Made by a program: the position numbers and the translations under genes. From Alkalimonas sp. (GTDB taxonomy: Bacteria; Pseudomonadota; Gammaproteobacteria; Enterobacterales; Alteromonadaceae), in assembly GCF_020831925.1 (NCBI RefSeq), contig NZ_JAFIFQ010000029.1, forward strand, positions 1 through 46,449: DNA of 46,449 bases, given 5' to 3'. Below the pieces are notes generated by a model, which was not told the origin of the DNA, ran no database searches, and was given only the letters and a program-made list of their open reading frames with translations. Position 1 is the first letter of the stretch, and each line of letters opens with the position of its first letter. This document shows positions 17,045 to 25,857 of this stretch, piece by piece.

Positions 17045-17731
17045 ATGGGTTTTAACAAATCAGCTGTTTTAGGTTCCGCCGTTGCCATCTTGTTTAGTGC
17101 AACAGCCATTGCAACTCCTATTCAGGTAGACACAGGTACTATTTATAACATCAGCAGTGTCAGTGACTTTAGCAATCATCTGGACCTGGATGGTATGAAG
17201 GTGACGGCTTGTTTTACAACAGGTAGCTGTGAGCAGGTGGTTTTTAATGGTGCCAATGCTGCCGCTGTTGGAACAGGTTGGTCTCTCTCGCTGTTTGGCG
17301 ATACATTCATTAACCCATTCTTGTTTTCTACTGATTTGGCCGCCACATCGCTGACACTGAATGCATGGTCTGCCGGGGCCGTCTTTGATATTAAGACGGA
17401 TAATGCAGGCTCGCCAGGAAGTGAGTTTGGTAGCCCTTATACCATTGAAGATGATTTCATCTTCAATGATGATGCTTTTGGTTGGGCACAGTTTTCCGCT
17501 GAAAGTGTTACCTACAGCAATCAGGCCTGGCTCAATGGGCAGTTCTATGGTGATTTATACAGCAGTATGCGGATTGAGTTTGACAGTGCTGGTGTTACCG
17601 GCAAGATGTCTTTTATTGCGGATACCGATAGTGTCACCTTTGTCGTGCCGGCTCCAGCCACCACTTTTTTACTTTTGGTTGGCTTGACTGGCCTGGCGAT
17701 TAAACGCAGATTGCAATTTCGCCAGCGTTAA
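17045..17731 (+). CDS. exported PEP-CTERM-like protein
   Basis: 228 residues. The N-terminal signal peptide ends about residue 24 (AIATPIQV). The middle is a beta-rich extracellular-type domain with few charges and one close Cys pair (CFTTGSCEQ). The C-terminus is a tripartite sorting tail: VPAPATT, a hydrophobic stretch FLLLVGLTGLA, then the basic IKRRLQFRQR. This matches PEP-CTERM organisation, with Ala in place of the usual Glu in the Pro-Glu-Pro core. Such proteins are processed by exosortase and often belong to exopolysaccharide or biofilm systems; no exosortase is present in this window. AAGGA precedes the ATG. The 200 bases upstream hold no convincing promoter. A strong terminator follows. 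Confidence 0.75.
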   Translation: MGFNKSAVLGSAVAILFSATAIATPIQVDTGTIYNISSVSDFSNHLDLDGMKVTACFTTGSCEQVVFNGANAAAVGTGWSLSLFGDTFINPFLFSTDLAATSLTLNAWSAGAVFDIKTDNAGSPGSEFGSPYTIEDDFIFNDDAFGWAQFSAESVTYSNQAWLNGQFYGDLYSSMRIEFDSAGVTGKMSFIADTDSVTFVVPAPATTFLLLVGLTGLAIKRRLQFRQR

Positions 17732-17746
17732 ACACAACAGTTCTCG

Positions 17747-17777
17747 AAAAAAGGGTGCCGCTATGGCACCCTTTTTT
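17747..17777. terminator. bidirectional terminator
   Basis: AAAAAAGGGTGCC (17747-17759), loop GCTAT, GGCACCCTTTTTT (17765-17777): a perfect 13-base inverted repeat with T-runs in both directions. It ends the PEP-CTERM-like gene and the convergent amidohydrolase cluster. Confidence 0.93.
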
Positions 17778-17788
17778 GTGGAAGCAAT

Positions 17789-19108
17789 TTATTGTTGATA
17801 ACGCTGTTGATAGCGCCGATGCAGCTGCTTATGACGGTTATCCAGATCAACCGGTCGGCCATCAATCCACATCCGTTCAACCCGGTGTCCCAGGTAATCA
17901 AAAATATCACCATCGGACACCACCAAACTGGCGCTTTTACCCACTTCAATAGAGCCTAAACGATCGGCCACCCCGACAATGCGGGCTGCATCCAGGGTTA
18001 AGGCTTTCAATGCATCAGTCTGGCTCAAGCCATAGCGGGTGACATGACCACTGGCAAACACCAGATTGCGGGTATCCCAGAAACCATCCAGTGATAACGC
18101 AAGTCGTACTCCGGCATCACGCAAAATCCCTGGTGCCGCAAAGGCCTGATCATAGGCTTCATCGCCTCGGGTCGGCAAACCAAAGGGAGCCGTGTAAATC
18201 ACATCGACATTGGCCGTGGCCAGTTCATCGGCCATACGCCAGCTGTCACGACCACCAACAATCACCAATCGTGCCTGATAGTGCTTTGCCAGCAACATCG
18301 CCTGGCGGATTTGCCGTGGATCATCAGCATGCACAAACAACGGCAACTCACCTTTGAAAAAGGGCAGCATCCGGTGCCAGCGCGAGTCCAGGCCATGATT
18401 CAAACCTGCCTGTTCCGCTTTAAAGTAAGCGTGGGCCTGTTCAAAGTAGCGGTTCAACTGCTGCAATTGCTGTTGCTGCTGCTCCCGCTGCTTTTCCGGG
18501 CTCTGACTGGCGCGCCAACCGGTTCGAATAGTCATAGAAGGCCAGTTAATATGCAGCCCAACATCGGATTGCACCAGAGCATCCTGCCAGTTCCAGCCAT
18601 CGAGTTGCATCAAAGCAGAACGGCCTGTAATCATGGCACCGGATGGATAAATCAGGCTGTGGCTAAAGCCATTGCTACGAATGGTTGGGATCACCACAGA
18701 GTCGGCATTAAAGGCCACTTCTACCCGTAAATCCGGATTGGTGTTGCTGGTCTCCCGATCATCCCGGGTGGCACGCACAGCTTCTACCTCAATCAGACCC
18801 AGCTGGTTGATCAACGCAATCAAACCTGGATACAAGTGCTTACCGGTCAAGTCATGCAGTTCGGCATCTGCTGGTGCCTGCAATTGCGGACCAATGGCAG
18901 CAATCTTTCCATCGACCAGCAATACATCCTGTACCTTCGGCTCAGCGTCGACCACCGTATGCACCAAAGCGTTTTGCAATAGGATAGGGTGCTGCTGAGG
19001 GGTACCTGGCACCGGATTAACAGCCAGCACAGGCAGCGCCACTGTCATCGCTACGAACAGAGCCGGCAAACGGCCACAAAGCTTAGAGAAAATTGTCTGC
19101 ATCTTCAT
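17789..19108 (-). CDS. exported amidohydrolase-family protein lacking the HxH motif
   Basis: 439 residues with a signal peptide (about 1-29, ending VLAVN). The fold is the imidazolonepropionase-like amidohydrolase: an N-terminal beta-sandwich (VDGKIAAIGPQ), then a barrel, closing with GSIEVGKSASLVVSDGDIFDYLGHRVERMWIDGRPV. The first metal motif, normally PGLIDxHxH, reads PGLIALINQLG, so both His ligands are missing. A later PLFVHADDPRQ and a LSLDGFWD in place of the usual catalytic-Asp segment remain. It may be a pseudo-enzyme, or a variant using other ligands or the neighbouring subunit. Its ATG overlaps the stop of the 1044-residue amidohydrolase by four bases (ATGA), so they are translationally coupled and may form a heteromeric complex. 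A Gln-rich helix (EQQQQQLQQLNRYFEQ) lies mid-chain. Confidence 0.82.
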   Translation of the reverse strand: MKMQTIFSKLCGRLPALFVAMTVALPVLAVNPVPGTPQQHPILLQNALVHTVVDAEPKVQDVLLVDGKIAAIGPQLQAPADAELHDLTGKHLYPGLIALINQLGLIEVEAVRATRDDRETSNTNPDLRVEVAFNADSVVIPTIRSNGFSHSLIYPSGAMITGRSALMQLDGWNWQDALVQSDVGLHINWPSMTIRTGWRASQSPEKQREQQQQQLQQLNRYFEQAHAYFKAEQAGLNHGLDSRWHRMLPFFKGELPLFVHADDPRQIRQAMLLAKHYQARLVIVGGRDSWRMADELATANVDVIYTAPFGLPTRGDEAYDQAFAAPGILRDAGVRLALSLDGFWDTRNLVFASGHVTRYGLSQTDALKALTLDAARIVGVADRLGSIEVGKSASLVVSDGDIFDYLGHRVERMWIDGRPVDLDNRHKQLHRRYQQRYQQ

Positions 19109-22100
19109 TGGTGTGCTCCTGCATGATGATGTCCTTGATGGTGACCATGGTGACCATGCTGATGGTAGCGCTGATGACCAAAGCGGATTTGCAGCCAGTC
19201 TTCGTGATCATCACAATGCCAGATTGGGTCCTCGTCTTTATACCCTACGCTAGTGCCCTGACGCGCTGAGTCACCGGCTGTCAGTACTTTTTGGATCAGT
19301 TGTAAGCGCTCCTGCTCCAGCTGTTCGCGCTTCGCGATATCGCTGGCACGATCAAAGTAACGAGCCCCTTCGATCCAGGTTTGCTGCACTTGACTGTATA
19401 CTGACAGCGGATGACCATCCCACAGCACAAAGTCCGCCCGCTTACCGGTCTCAATCGATCCAACCTGATCGGCAATTTTCAGCTGCATGGCCGGGTTGAT
19501 GGTGACCATTTTCAAGGCTTCGTGTTCATCCATATCGCAATACATCACTGACTTGGCTGCTTCCTGATTGAGACGGCGCAACAAGCCCGGATCATCCGAG
19601 TTTACGCTGACATTCAGTCCTTGCTCGTGCATCAGGCAGGTATTGGTTGGAATGGCATCATTCACTTCCATTTTAAAACCCCACCAGTCGGCAAAGGATG
19701 AAACAGAAGCACCATGAGCCTTCATTTCACTGGCAACTTTGTAGCCTTCTAAAATATGCGTGAAGGTCTGAATGCGGAAGCCCATCTCTTCAGCCAGCTC
19801 CATCAGCATCAAAATTTCAGATGCAACGTAGGAGTGGGTATGGATGTGACGCTCACCATTGAGTATTTGAACCAGAGTATCCAGCTGATAATCCCGCCGA
19901 GGTGGCGCTACCTGGGCCCTGTCACGCCGTGATAAGCGTTCATAGGCCTGCCATTTGGCCTGATACTCTTTCGCTGCCTGGAATTGATCACGAATAAAGG
20001 TTTCCACCCCAACCCGGGTTTGTGGATAGCGGCTGCTAAATTGAGCGCCCCAGTTCGATTGCTTGACGTTCTCACCCAGTGCAAATTTAATGCTGGGCGG
20101 CGCGTCTTTAAACTTCATACCTTCGGCATCCTGCCCCCAGCGCAAGCTCAGAATTTGCGCCTGACCGCCAATCGGGTTGGCACTGCCGTGCAGCAATTGA
20201 ACCGCGGTCACACCACCGGCTAAGCCGCGGTAAATATTGATATCATCAGGGTTCACCACATCCCCTAAACGTACCTCAGCCGTATTGGCATGCGATCCTT
20301 CATTGACCCCCTGGGCAGTAGCAATGTGGGAGTGTTCATCAATAATACCTGGCGTCAAATGCAGGCCCGTTGCATCAATCACGTTGTACCCTCTGGGCGT
20401 AGACAAGCCCTGGCCAATGCGCTGAATACGGCCATCCCTGATAATGACATCGGTTTCCGTTAAGACACCGGCATCGGCAGCTGTCCAAACAGTCGCATTA
20501 CGAATATGCAGGTTTTGTTGCCTTGGAAGCTCCGCCACCCCAAAAGCACGATTTGGATACGTCAGCTGTGAAATCAGAGGAGCGGCCTCAGTAGCAGACG
20601 CAGTCTCTTTCGCAGGCAGAGGCTGCCGGCTGGATTGCACTGCGCTGCGCTGACCATTGGCCTCGAGCCAATGACCCGTTAACTGATTGTCTGTCAGCAC
20701 CCCACTGAATTGGATGACCTCATTGCGCTCGAGCAGTTCTTTTAAAGCAAGGCTGAACTGCAACTGAGGGCCCTGCTGCTGAAGATGCTCCAGCTTGACG
20801 CTCTTATCCGCCAGTTTCAATTCACCTTTGTAAGCCCCGGAGCGACCAGTCAGAGTCAACTCTGCTGGCTGACCAGCTAGCTGTACCGAGTAACTACCAC
20901 TAAAATCCGGGCCTGGTGCCTGATGCAGCACCGGCTGACCACGCAGCCAGGTCGCGACAATAGCGCCATCATCAAACAGATTGCCACGGCTAACCACGAG
21001 ATCAGCCCGATAACCCGGTTGCACCTTGCCAAGCTGGCTGGCAATGCCAAGCAAATCGGCTGGTACTGTGGTCAAGGCAGCGAGCGCCTGTTGCTCAGTT
21101 AAGCCATGCTGCATAGCACGACGCAGATTCGGCCAAAAGTCTGCGACTTTATCCAGGCCGTGGCTGGTCAGAGCAAAGCGAACACCCGCCTGAGCTACAG
21201 CGGCAGGGTTCGCCGGTGCTCGCTCCCAGTGTCGTAAATCTGCCAGGCTGACATCCAACTGGGCATCGACATAGTGCACGTCCGGCGCCGCAGGGAAGCT
21301 AAGCGGTAAAACTAAAGTACGGTTACTGGCTTTTACCTGCTCCAACCGGCTGTATTCATGGCCAGAACCAAGCAAAGCGACCCGCTCCAAACCAAACTCG
21401 GCCAGCAACTGGTGGGCTCGCAACAAAGACTGCTCATCGCTGGCTTCAAACAATACGCCCTGTTCAGGCAAAGTAGCTAACGCCGCCAAGGCTGCATTGT
21501 ATTCAATCGGCTGACTATGAAAGCGCAAATCCGTCTTCCCATAAGCACTTTGGTACCAGTTTGCATCCGATAAAGTCTGACGAATAAGCGCCATACTGCC
21601 CATCAACGAAGAAGGGTAACTCTGGGTGGAGCTGCCCTTGCTAAAGGACATAAACTGTTTGCCATTGGCTTTTAAGATCACCTCATTAGGCAGACCTTCA
21701 GCTAAAGAAGCCACTACGGCTGAACCACGGAAGATGCCATCATGCCGCGCCGCCTGAACTGTGGTAAAACCTTGCTCAATCAGCGGTTTTGCCTGGCCTG
21801 CATTTGGTTTGAACTCATCAGCCCAACGACGTTCAGCATGGATGGCAGCATTGCTGGCATTGCCACCTTTACGCTCATTCTGATACTGAGGGGGTTCACC
21901 AAAGCGAAAGCCCCCAGCAGCTGTTGCCTGTTCTACCCCATATTGGGTGAAAGGATCGATAAAGCCAGCGTAAACATAGTGGCCACTTAAATCATGCTGT
22001 TGATAGCCAGCTGGCACTGAGCCGCCAGAGCGAACCGACTCAATCACACCATTACGAATTAAAATAGTGGCATTGGTTACCGTGCGGCCTGGCTCGGTTA

Positions 22101-22239
22101 TGACTGTGGCATTGGTGAGTGCGACCAGGTTCGGAGTTTTATCCCGGATCCCCAGTTGCGGGGTGGTCTGTGCGGCATAGAGGACAGGCGCTGCCAGGGC
22201 AACGGCCACCATACCAACCCAGGGAAGTTGTTTCGTCAT
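19105..22239 (-). CDS. exported tandem amidohydrolase (degenerate + intact domain) with His-rich tail
   Basis: About 1044 residues from the ATG at 22239, which has AGGAA upstream and starts a signal peptide (MTKQLPWVGMVAVALAAPVLYAA). Domain 1 (about 30-430) is a full amidohydrolase fold, but its metal motif reads AGFIDPFTQYG without HxH. A beta-rich linker follows (about 435-560, SGSYSVQLAGQPAELTLTG). Domain 2 (about 580-1010) has an intact site: PGIIDEHSH (about 633-635), HTHSYVAS, FTHILEGYK, and catalytic Asp in NSDDPGL. The last 30 residues are His-rich (GHQRYHQHGHHGHHQGHHHAGAHQ region), suggesting metal binding. Substrates of this family include N-blocked dipeptides and lactams; the real substrate is unknown. 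It starts 22 bases after the stop of the GGDEF-EAL gene and overlaps the next amidohydrolase by four bases. Confidence 0.85.
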   Translation of the reverse strand: MTKQLPWVGMVAVALAAPVLYAAQTTPQLGIRDKTPNLVALTNATVITEPGRTVTNATILIRNGVIESVRSGGSVPAGYQQHDLSGHYVYAGFIDPFTQYGVEQATAAGGFRFGEPPQYQNERKGGNASNAAIHAERRWADEFKPNAGQAKPLIEQGFTTVQAARHDGIFRGSAVVASLAEGLPNEVILKANGKQFMSFSKGSSTQSYPSSLMGSMALIRQTLSDANWYQSAYGKTDLRFHSQPIEYNAALAALATLPEQGVLFEASDEQSLLRAHQLLAEFGLERVALLGSGHEYSRLEQVKASNRTLVLPLSFPAAPDVHYVDAQLDVSLADLRHWERAPANPAAVAQAGVRFALTSHGLDKVADFWPNLRRAMQHGLTEQQALAALTTVPADLLGIASQLGKVQPGYRADLVVSRGNLFDDGAIVATWLRGQPVLHQAPGPDFSGSYSVQLAGQPAELTLTGRSGAYKGELKLADKSVKLEHLQQQGPQLQFSLALKELLERNEVIQFSGVLTDNQLTGHWLEANGQRSAVQSSRQPLPAKETASATEAAPLISQLTYPNRAFGVAELPRQQNLHIRNATVWTAADAGVLTETDVIIRDGRIQRIGQGLSTPRGYNVIDATGLHLTPGIIDEHSHIATAQGVNEGSHANTAEVRLGDVVNPDDINIYRGLAGGVTAVQLLHGSANPIGGQAQILSLRWGQDAEGMKFKDAPPSIKFALGENVKQSNWGAQFSSRYPQTRVGVETFIRDQFQAAKEYQAKWQAYERLSRRDRAQVAPPRRDYQLDTLVQILNGERHIHTHSYVASEILMLMELAEEMGFRIQTFTHILEGYKVASEMKAHGASVSSFADWWGFKMEVNDAIPTNTCLMHEQGLNVSVNSDDPGLLRRLNQEAAKSVMYCDMDEHEALKMVTINPAMQLKIADQVGSIETGKRADFVLWDGHPLSVYSQVQQTWIEGARYFDRASDIAKREQLEQERLQLIQKVLTAGDSARQGTSVGYKDEDPIWHCDDHEDWLQIRFGHQRYHQHGHHGHHQGHHHAGAHQ

Positions 22240-22261
22240 TGTTGTGTTCCTGATGTTGGGA

Positions 22262-25222
22262 TCAGTTGATCGTAAATTCCAGTTGATTGAGCTCCTGCTC
22301 AGCCAAAGGCATACTAAAGTAATAGCCTTGCACCAAAGTGCAATCATGCTGCTTTAAAAACGCGACCTGCTCGATGGTTTCTACCCCTTCAGCCACCACC
22401 CGCAAATTCATTTGCTGTGCCATAGCGAGAATGGCAGATACAATATCCATATCGTTGGTGTCGTCCGGAATATCCTGCACGAACGAACGGTCAATTTTAA
22501 GTTCATCGACCGGGAAACGTTTCAAATAGCTCAGCGAAGAATAGCCTGTACCAAAATCATCAATAGATAAAGAGACACCCAGGCTTTTCAGCTGATTTAG
22601 CTGATGAATAGCCGCATCGGTATCGCCCATCAGCATGCTTTCGGTAATTTCGAAAATAATTCGCTTAGGCTCTACCCCAGTGCGTTTTAAAATTCGTTCC
22701 ACCGTTTCTGCCAGGCTGTTATCGCGAAACTGTCTGGCTGACAGGTTGATGGACAGGTCCACATTTAGACCGCGACTGCATTGACGCGCCAGAAAGCGAC
22801 AGCCCTCCCAAAGGACCCATTCGCCAATTTGTACAATTAGACCCGTGCTTTCGGCTACTGGGATAAATCGAGCTGGTGGCACCAGCTTATTATCCGGTCG
22901 CAACCAGCGTATTAAGGCTTCGTAGCCGACAATATGATTGGTGTTCAAATCGATTTTAGGTTGGTAATACAGCATAAACTGGTGTTCGCGAATGGCTTCT
23001 CTAAGCTGGCTTTCCAGCTCAAGCCGCTCTTTTGCTGCTTCATTCAGATCCTGACTGAAGAAATGAAAGGTATTCTTACCGCGTGCCTTGGCCTCGTACA
23101 TGGCTAAATCGGCATGTTTAAGCAACAGCTCCTCGTCACCAGCATCTTCCGGTGCCATGGTAATGCCAATGCTGGCACTGATGGCAACCTCTTGTGAACC
23201 CAACTTAACCGGCATAGCAAAGGAATGCTGCAAATTCTCTGCGATCAAAGCAGCCTGTTGCCGGCTTTCAATGCCACTTAAAATTACTGCAAATTCGTCG
23301 CCACCGAGCCTGGCGATGGTATCCTCTTCGCGCAAACGGCTAATCAACCGCTTCGCAACCTCTTTGAGCAATTCATCACCTGCATCGTGACCAAGGGTAT
23401 CATTGATCAGTTTGAACTCGTCCAAATCAAAGTACAGCAATGCAAAGGCATAATGGCCACGCTGCGACATCGCCAGCGCCTTGCGCAGTTGCTCACGGAA
23501 ATACCCTCGATTAGCAAGGCCTGTCAGGACGTCGAAGTAGGCCAACTGCTCCATCTTCTGCTGACTTTCTTTGATAAATGAAATATCCTGCAAAGCACAG
23601 ACGTAATTGGTCACGGTACCTTTTTCATCTCGAATCGGCGCAATGGCCATCGACATCCAGCACTGTTGAGTCTGATGTGCCAGCAAAATATCACCGCGCC
23701 AATGGTGGCGTGACAGAATGGTTTGCAACATTTCCTCACGCACGAAAGCCATTTCCGTGGCGATTAAGTCGGTGATGGATTTACCTTCAGCCTCTTCTGC
23801 AGGCAAAAGCAATAAATCCACCAGAAAGGGGTTGAGGTATTCAATACGCAACTGAGCATCGGTTAATACAATACCTGAGCTGGAAAAGGCTACTGCTTTG
23901 GTCAGTTTCTTGGTGGAGCGCTCGGCTTGTTCCTTTTCAGCTATTCGGGTATTTAAACCTTCCAGTAACTCAGCAATTTCCCCCGACATACCTTCGACAG
24001 CACGATTCAGCACGCCAATTTCATCACTGCTCTGATCAAGCTTTAAGGTATGGTAGCCCCCCCTACCTAGCCGGACAATAGCATCCGATACCCGGTTCAG
24101 ACGCTTTAACACCAGCCGGTAGATAAAGAATTGCAGCAGTACAGCCACAATCAAAGCAATCAGCACGAAAAGCACGAACACTTTGGATTGAATGCTTTGC
24201 AAGGTTTTAAAAGTGTCGGCTTTAGGCCGATAAACGGTCAAAAACCATCCCAGGCGCTCAATGGGGGCCGCTTGCAATAAATACTGCTCACTACTGGCGC
24301 TAAGAAACTGATTACGTTCCGGCTCTGTTAGTAATTGCTGCTTAAAAGCTTTTAGCTCTGGATCTGAAATTTCCATGCCTTGCAGTAAGGTATTCATCCG
24401 GGCATCGCGCTGTGGTTGATGCCCGGGAGCAAGTAATAGATTGCCAGATCGCTCAAACACCATCAGTTGGTACTGCCTGGTGAGTAAAGCTTGTGAGGTC
24501 AGGTCAGCAAAGAGATCGTCAAGGATATAGTCGGCTCCGGTCACTCCAACGAACCTATCATCAAGGTAGACAGGTACAACCAAGCTGGTCATCCAATGTT
24601 GCCAGATGTCATCAAAATAAACGGGGGTCCAGCGCGGTACGCGCGCTGGATTCTCTTCAGGAGTTGCCAGTCTAAAGAATACGTCCTGATCAAAATTGTG
24701 TTCCGCCTCGACTTCCAGCGCCCAGTCAGCCGGAGAGATGCGGATAAAATGATCGTGACTGATAAAGTAGAAATTAAAGAAATCCTGCCGCATCATTGCA
24801 GCCAGCTCAGGCCAACTGCCCTTACTGGCTGAAAACCAGCGCTCAGCTGATGTGCCAACCTGTGCTGAAGGCAAAAAAGCTCCTGAGAAAGAATCACGGA
24901 TCCGCACAGCGCCATCCGCTTGCGGCTGCATTGCCATCACAGGTGAACTAACATCTACTGACAAAGCGCGGGTAAAAAGCTGATTGGCAGCCAGCGCTTT
25001 TTTTTCTTTTTGCGTGATGAGTTGCTCGACTTGCTTAGCTGTATGCTGAGCCATCTGAGCCAGACTGGCTTGCTCTTGCTCCAATACTACCTCGCGTTGC
25101 AAAAACAACACAGCCGACAAAACCGCAATACCTGCGCCAAGCGTACAAATAAATACCACCAGCGCTAATTTAACGCTGAGTGAACGTATTCCTGTGGGTT
25201 TTTGCAAATGCAGATCTTTCAC
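22262..25222 (-). CDS. membrane Cache-like-HAMP-PAS-GGDEF-EAL c-di-GMP protein
   Basis: 986 residues. TM1 (about 16-40) and TM2 (about 343-370) enclose a periplasmic region of about 300 residues. Its C-terminal half, WTPVYFDDIWQHWMTSLVVPVY...GVTGADYILDDL, looks like a dCache sensor. HAMP (about 371-425), PAS (about 440-560), GGDEF (about 565-725) and EAL (about 735-980) follow. GGDEF is intact (ARLGGDEFAV, about 640), and the RxxD inhibitory motif can be read just before it (RLREEDTIARL, five residues upstream). EAL is intact: EALIRW, INLSARQF, EITESML, DDFGTGYSS, KIDRSF, AEGVET. It could therefore both make and break c-di-GMP. The start is a GTG with a poor ribosome site; I see no better ATG before TM1. 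The amidohydrolase genes follow 22 bases downstream on the same strand. Confidence 0.9.
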   Translation of the reverse strand: MKDLHLQKPTGIRSLSVKLALVVFICTLGAGIAVLSAVLFLQREVVLEQEQASLAQMAQHTAKQVEQLITQKEKKALAANQLFTRALSVDVSSPVMAMQPQADGAVRIRDSFSGAFLPSAQVGTSAERWFSASKGSWPELAAMMRQDFFNFYFISHDHFIRISPADWALEVEAEHNFDQDVFFRLATPEENPARVPRWTPVYFDDIWQHWMTSLVVPVYLDDRFVGVTGADYILDDLFADLTSQALLTRQYQLMVFERSGNLLLAPGHQPQRDARMNTLLQGMEISDPELKAFKQQLLTEPERNQFLSASSEQYLLQAAPIERLGWFLTVYRPKADTFKTLQSIQSKVFVLFVLIALIVAVLLQFFIYRLVLKRLNRVSDAIVRLGRGGYHTLKLDQSSDEIGVLNRAVEGMSGEIAELLEGLNTRIAEKEQAERSTKKLTKAVAFSSSGIVLTDAQLRIEYLNPFLVDLLLLPAEEAEGKSITDLIATEMAFVREEMLQTILSRHHWRGDILLAHQTQQCWMSMAIAPIRDEKGTVTNYVCALQDISFIKESQQKMEQLAYFDVLTGLANRGYFREQLRKALAMSQRGHYAFALLYFDLDEFKLINDTLGHDAGDELLKEVAKRLISRLREEDTIARLGGDEFAVILSGIESRQQAALIAENLQHSFAMPVKLGSQEVAISASIGITMAPEDAGDEELLLKHADLAMYEAKARGKNTFHFFSQDLNEAAKERLELESQLREAIREHQFMLYYQPKIDLNTNHIVGYEALIRWLRPDNKLVPPARFIPVAESTGLIVQIGEWVLWEGCRFLARQCSRGLNVDLSINLSARQFRDNSLAETVERILKRTGVEPKRIIFEITESMLMGDTDAAIHQLNQLKSLGVSLSIDDFGTGYSSLSYLKRFPVDELKIDRSFVQDIPDDTNDMDIVSAILAMAQQMNLRVVAEGVETIEQVAFLKQHDCTLVQGYYFSMPLAEQELNQLEFTIN

Positions 25223-25348
25223 TACAAAGGAGCCTGTTGTTGTTTTTGCTGGCCAAAACTGTGGTTAGATCCTGACCACACTTTAAGATACTACACTTTT
25301 TGCTACAAGTCCCTTAGTATACTAGAGAACCAGCCAACAGGAGTTACC

Positions 25349-25810
25349 ATGAAAAAAGCTCTCATTTCAATCGCCTTGCTTTGTTCGGGCGTTTTATTAA
25401 GCCAGGGCGTTCAAGCCAATGCCTTTGTCAATGGCGAGGATGCGGTAAGCTACCGTCAGGCAGCCTTCCAGACGATTCGCTTTAATCTGGTGGATATCAA
25501 CGACATGTTTCGCGGCAATGTACCCTACGATCTGGAGCGGGTTCAACGCCGGGCTGAAGCACTGGCCACTCTAACTCAGTTGCCCTGGGAGGCATTTAAT
25601 ATCCCCGGAGCCGATCATGCCAGCGGCAAGGTGAAAGCTGCGCTTTGGCAAAATCTGGACGACTTTAACCAGCGTGGTGAGAAATTCGCCGCCGATGCGG
25701 CTGCACTGCATGAAGCAGCTCAGGGGGGTGACCGTCGCGCGATTCAGGGTGCTTTCCGTGAATTTGCGAATAACTGCAAAGCCTGTCACGACAACTACCG
25801 GGCTGACTAA
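25349..25810 (+). CDS. cytochrome c' (class II c-type cytochrome)
   Basis: 153 residues: a signal peptide (about 1-23, ending GVQA) and a four-helix bundle, with the haem-binding motif near the C-terminus (CKACHDNY, about 143-150), the class II pattern. The MFRG segment (residues about 53-56) matches the family's helix 1 region. Such proteins are periplasmic and bind NO or act as electron carriers. I set the start at the ATG at 25349, with AGGAG upstream; the open frame continues upstream without a signal peptide. A TATACT -10 lies at 25318-25323 but its -35 is poor. It is convergent with a cytochrome b561 gene, a likely redox partner, and a hairpin lies between them. Confidence 0.92.
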   Translation: MKKALISIALLCSGVLLSQGVQANAFVNGEDAVSYRQAAFQTIRFNLVDINDMFRGNVPYDLERVQRRAEALATLTQLPWEAFNIPGADHASGKVKAALWQNLDDFNQRGEKFAADAAALHEAAQGGDRRAIQGAFREFANNCKACHDNYRAD

Positions 25811-25829
25811 GCGTTTGAGGTTTAACAAA

Positions 25830-25850
25830 AAGGGGCCTTGTTGGCCCCTT
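25830..25850. terminator. terminator between cytochrome genes
   Basis: AAGGGGCC (25830-25837), loop TTGTT, GGCCCCTT (25843-25850). On the minus strand it is followed by TTTTTGTT, so it mainly serves the cytochrome b gene; the plus-strand tail (CGCTTTGTT) is weaker. Confidence 0.75.
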
Positions 25851-25857
25851 CGCTTTG

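Noticed and set aside
22240-22347. A 36-residue N-terminal extension of the tandem amidohydrolase
   Set aside because: It would overlap the GGDEF-EAL gene and hide a good signal peptide; the ATG at 22239 has a proper ribosome site.
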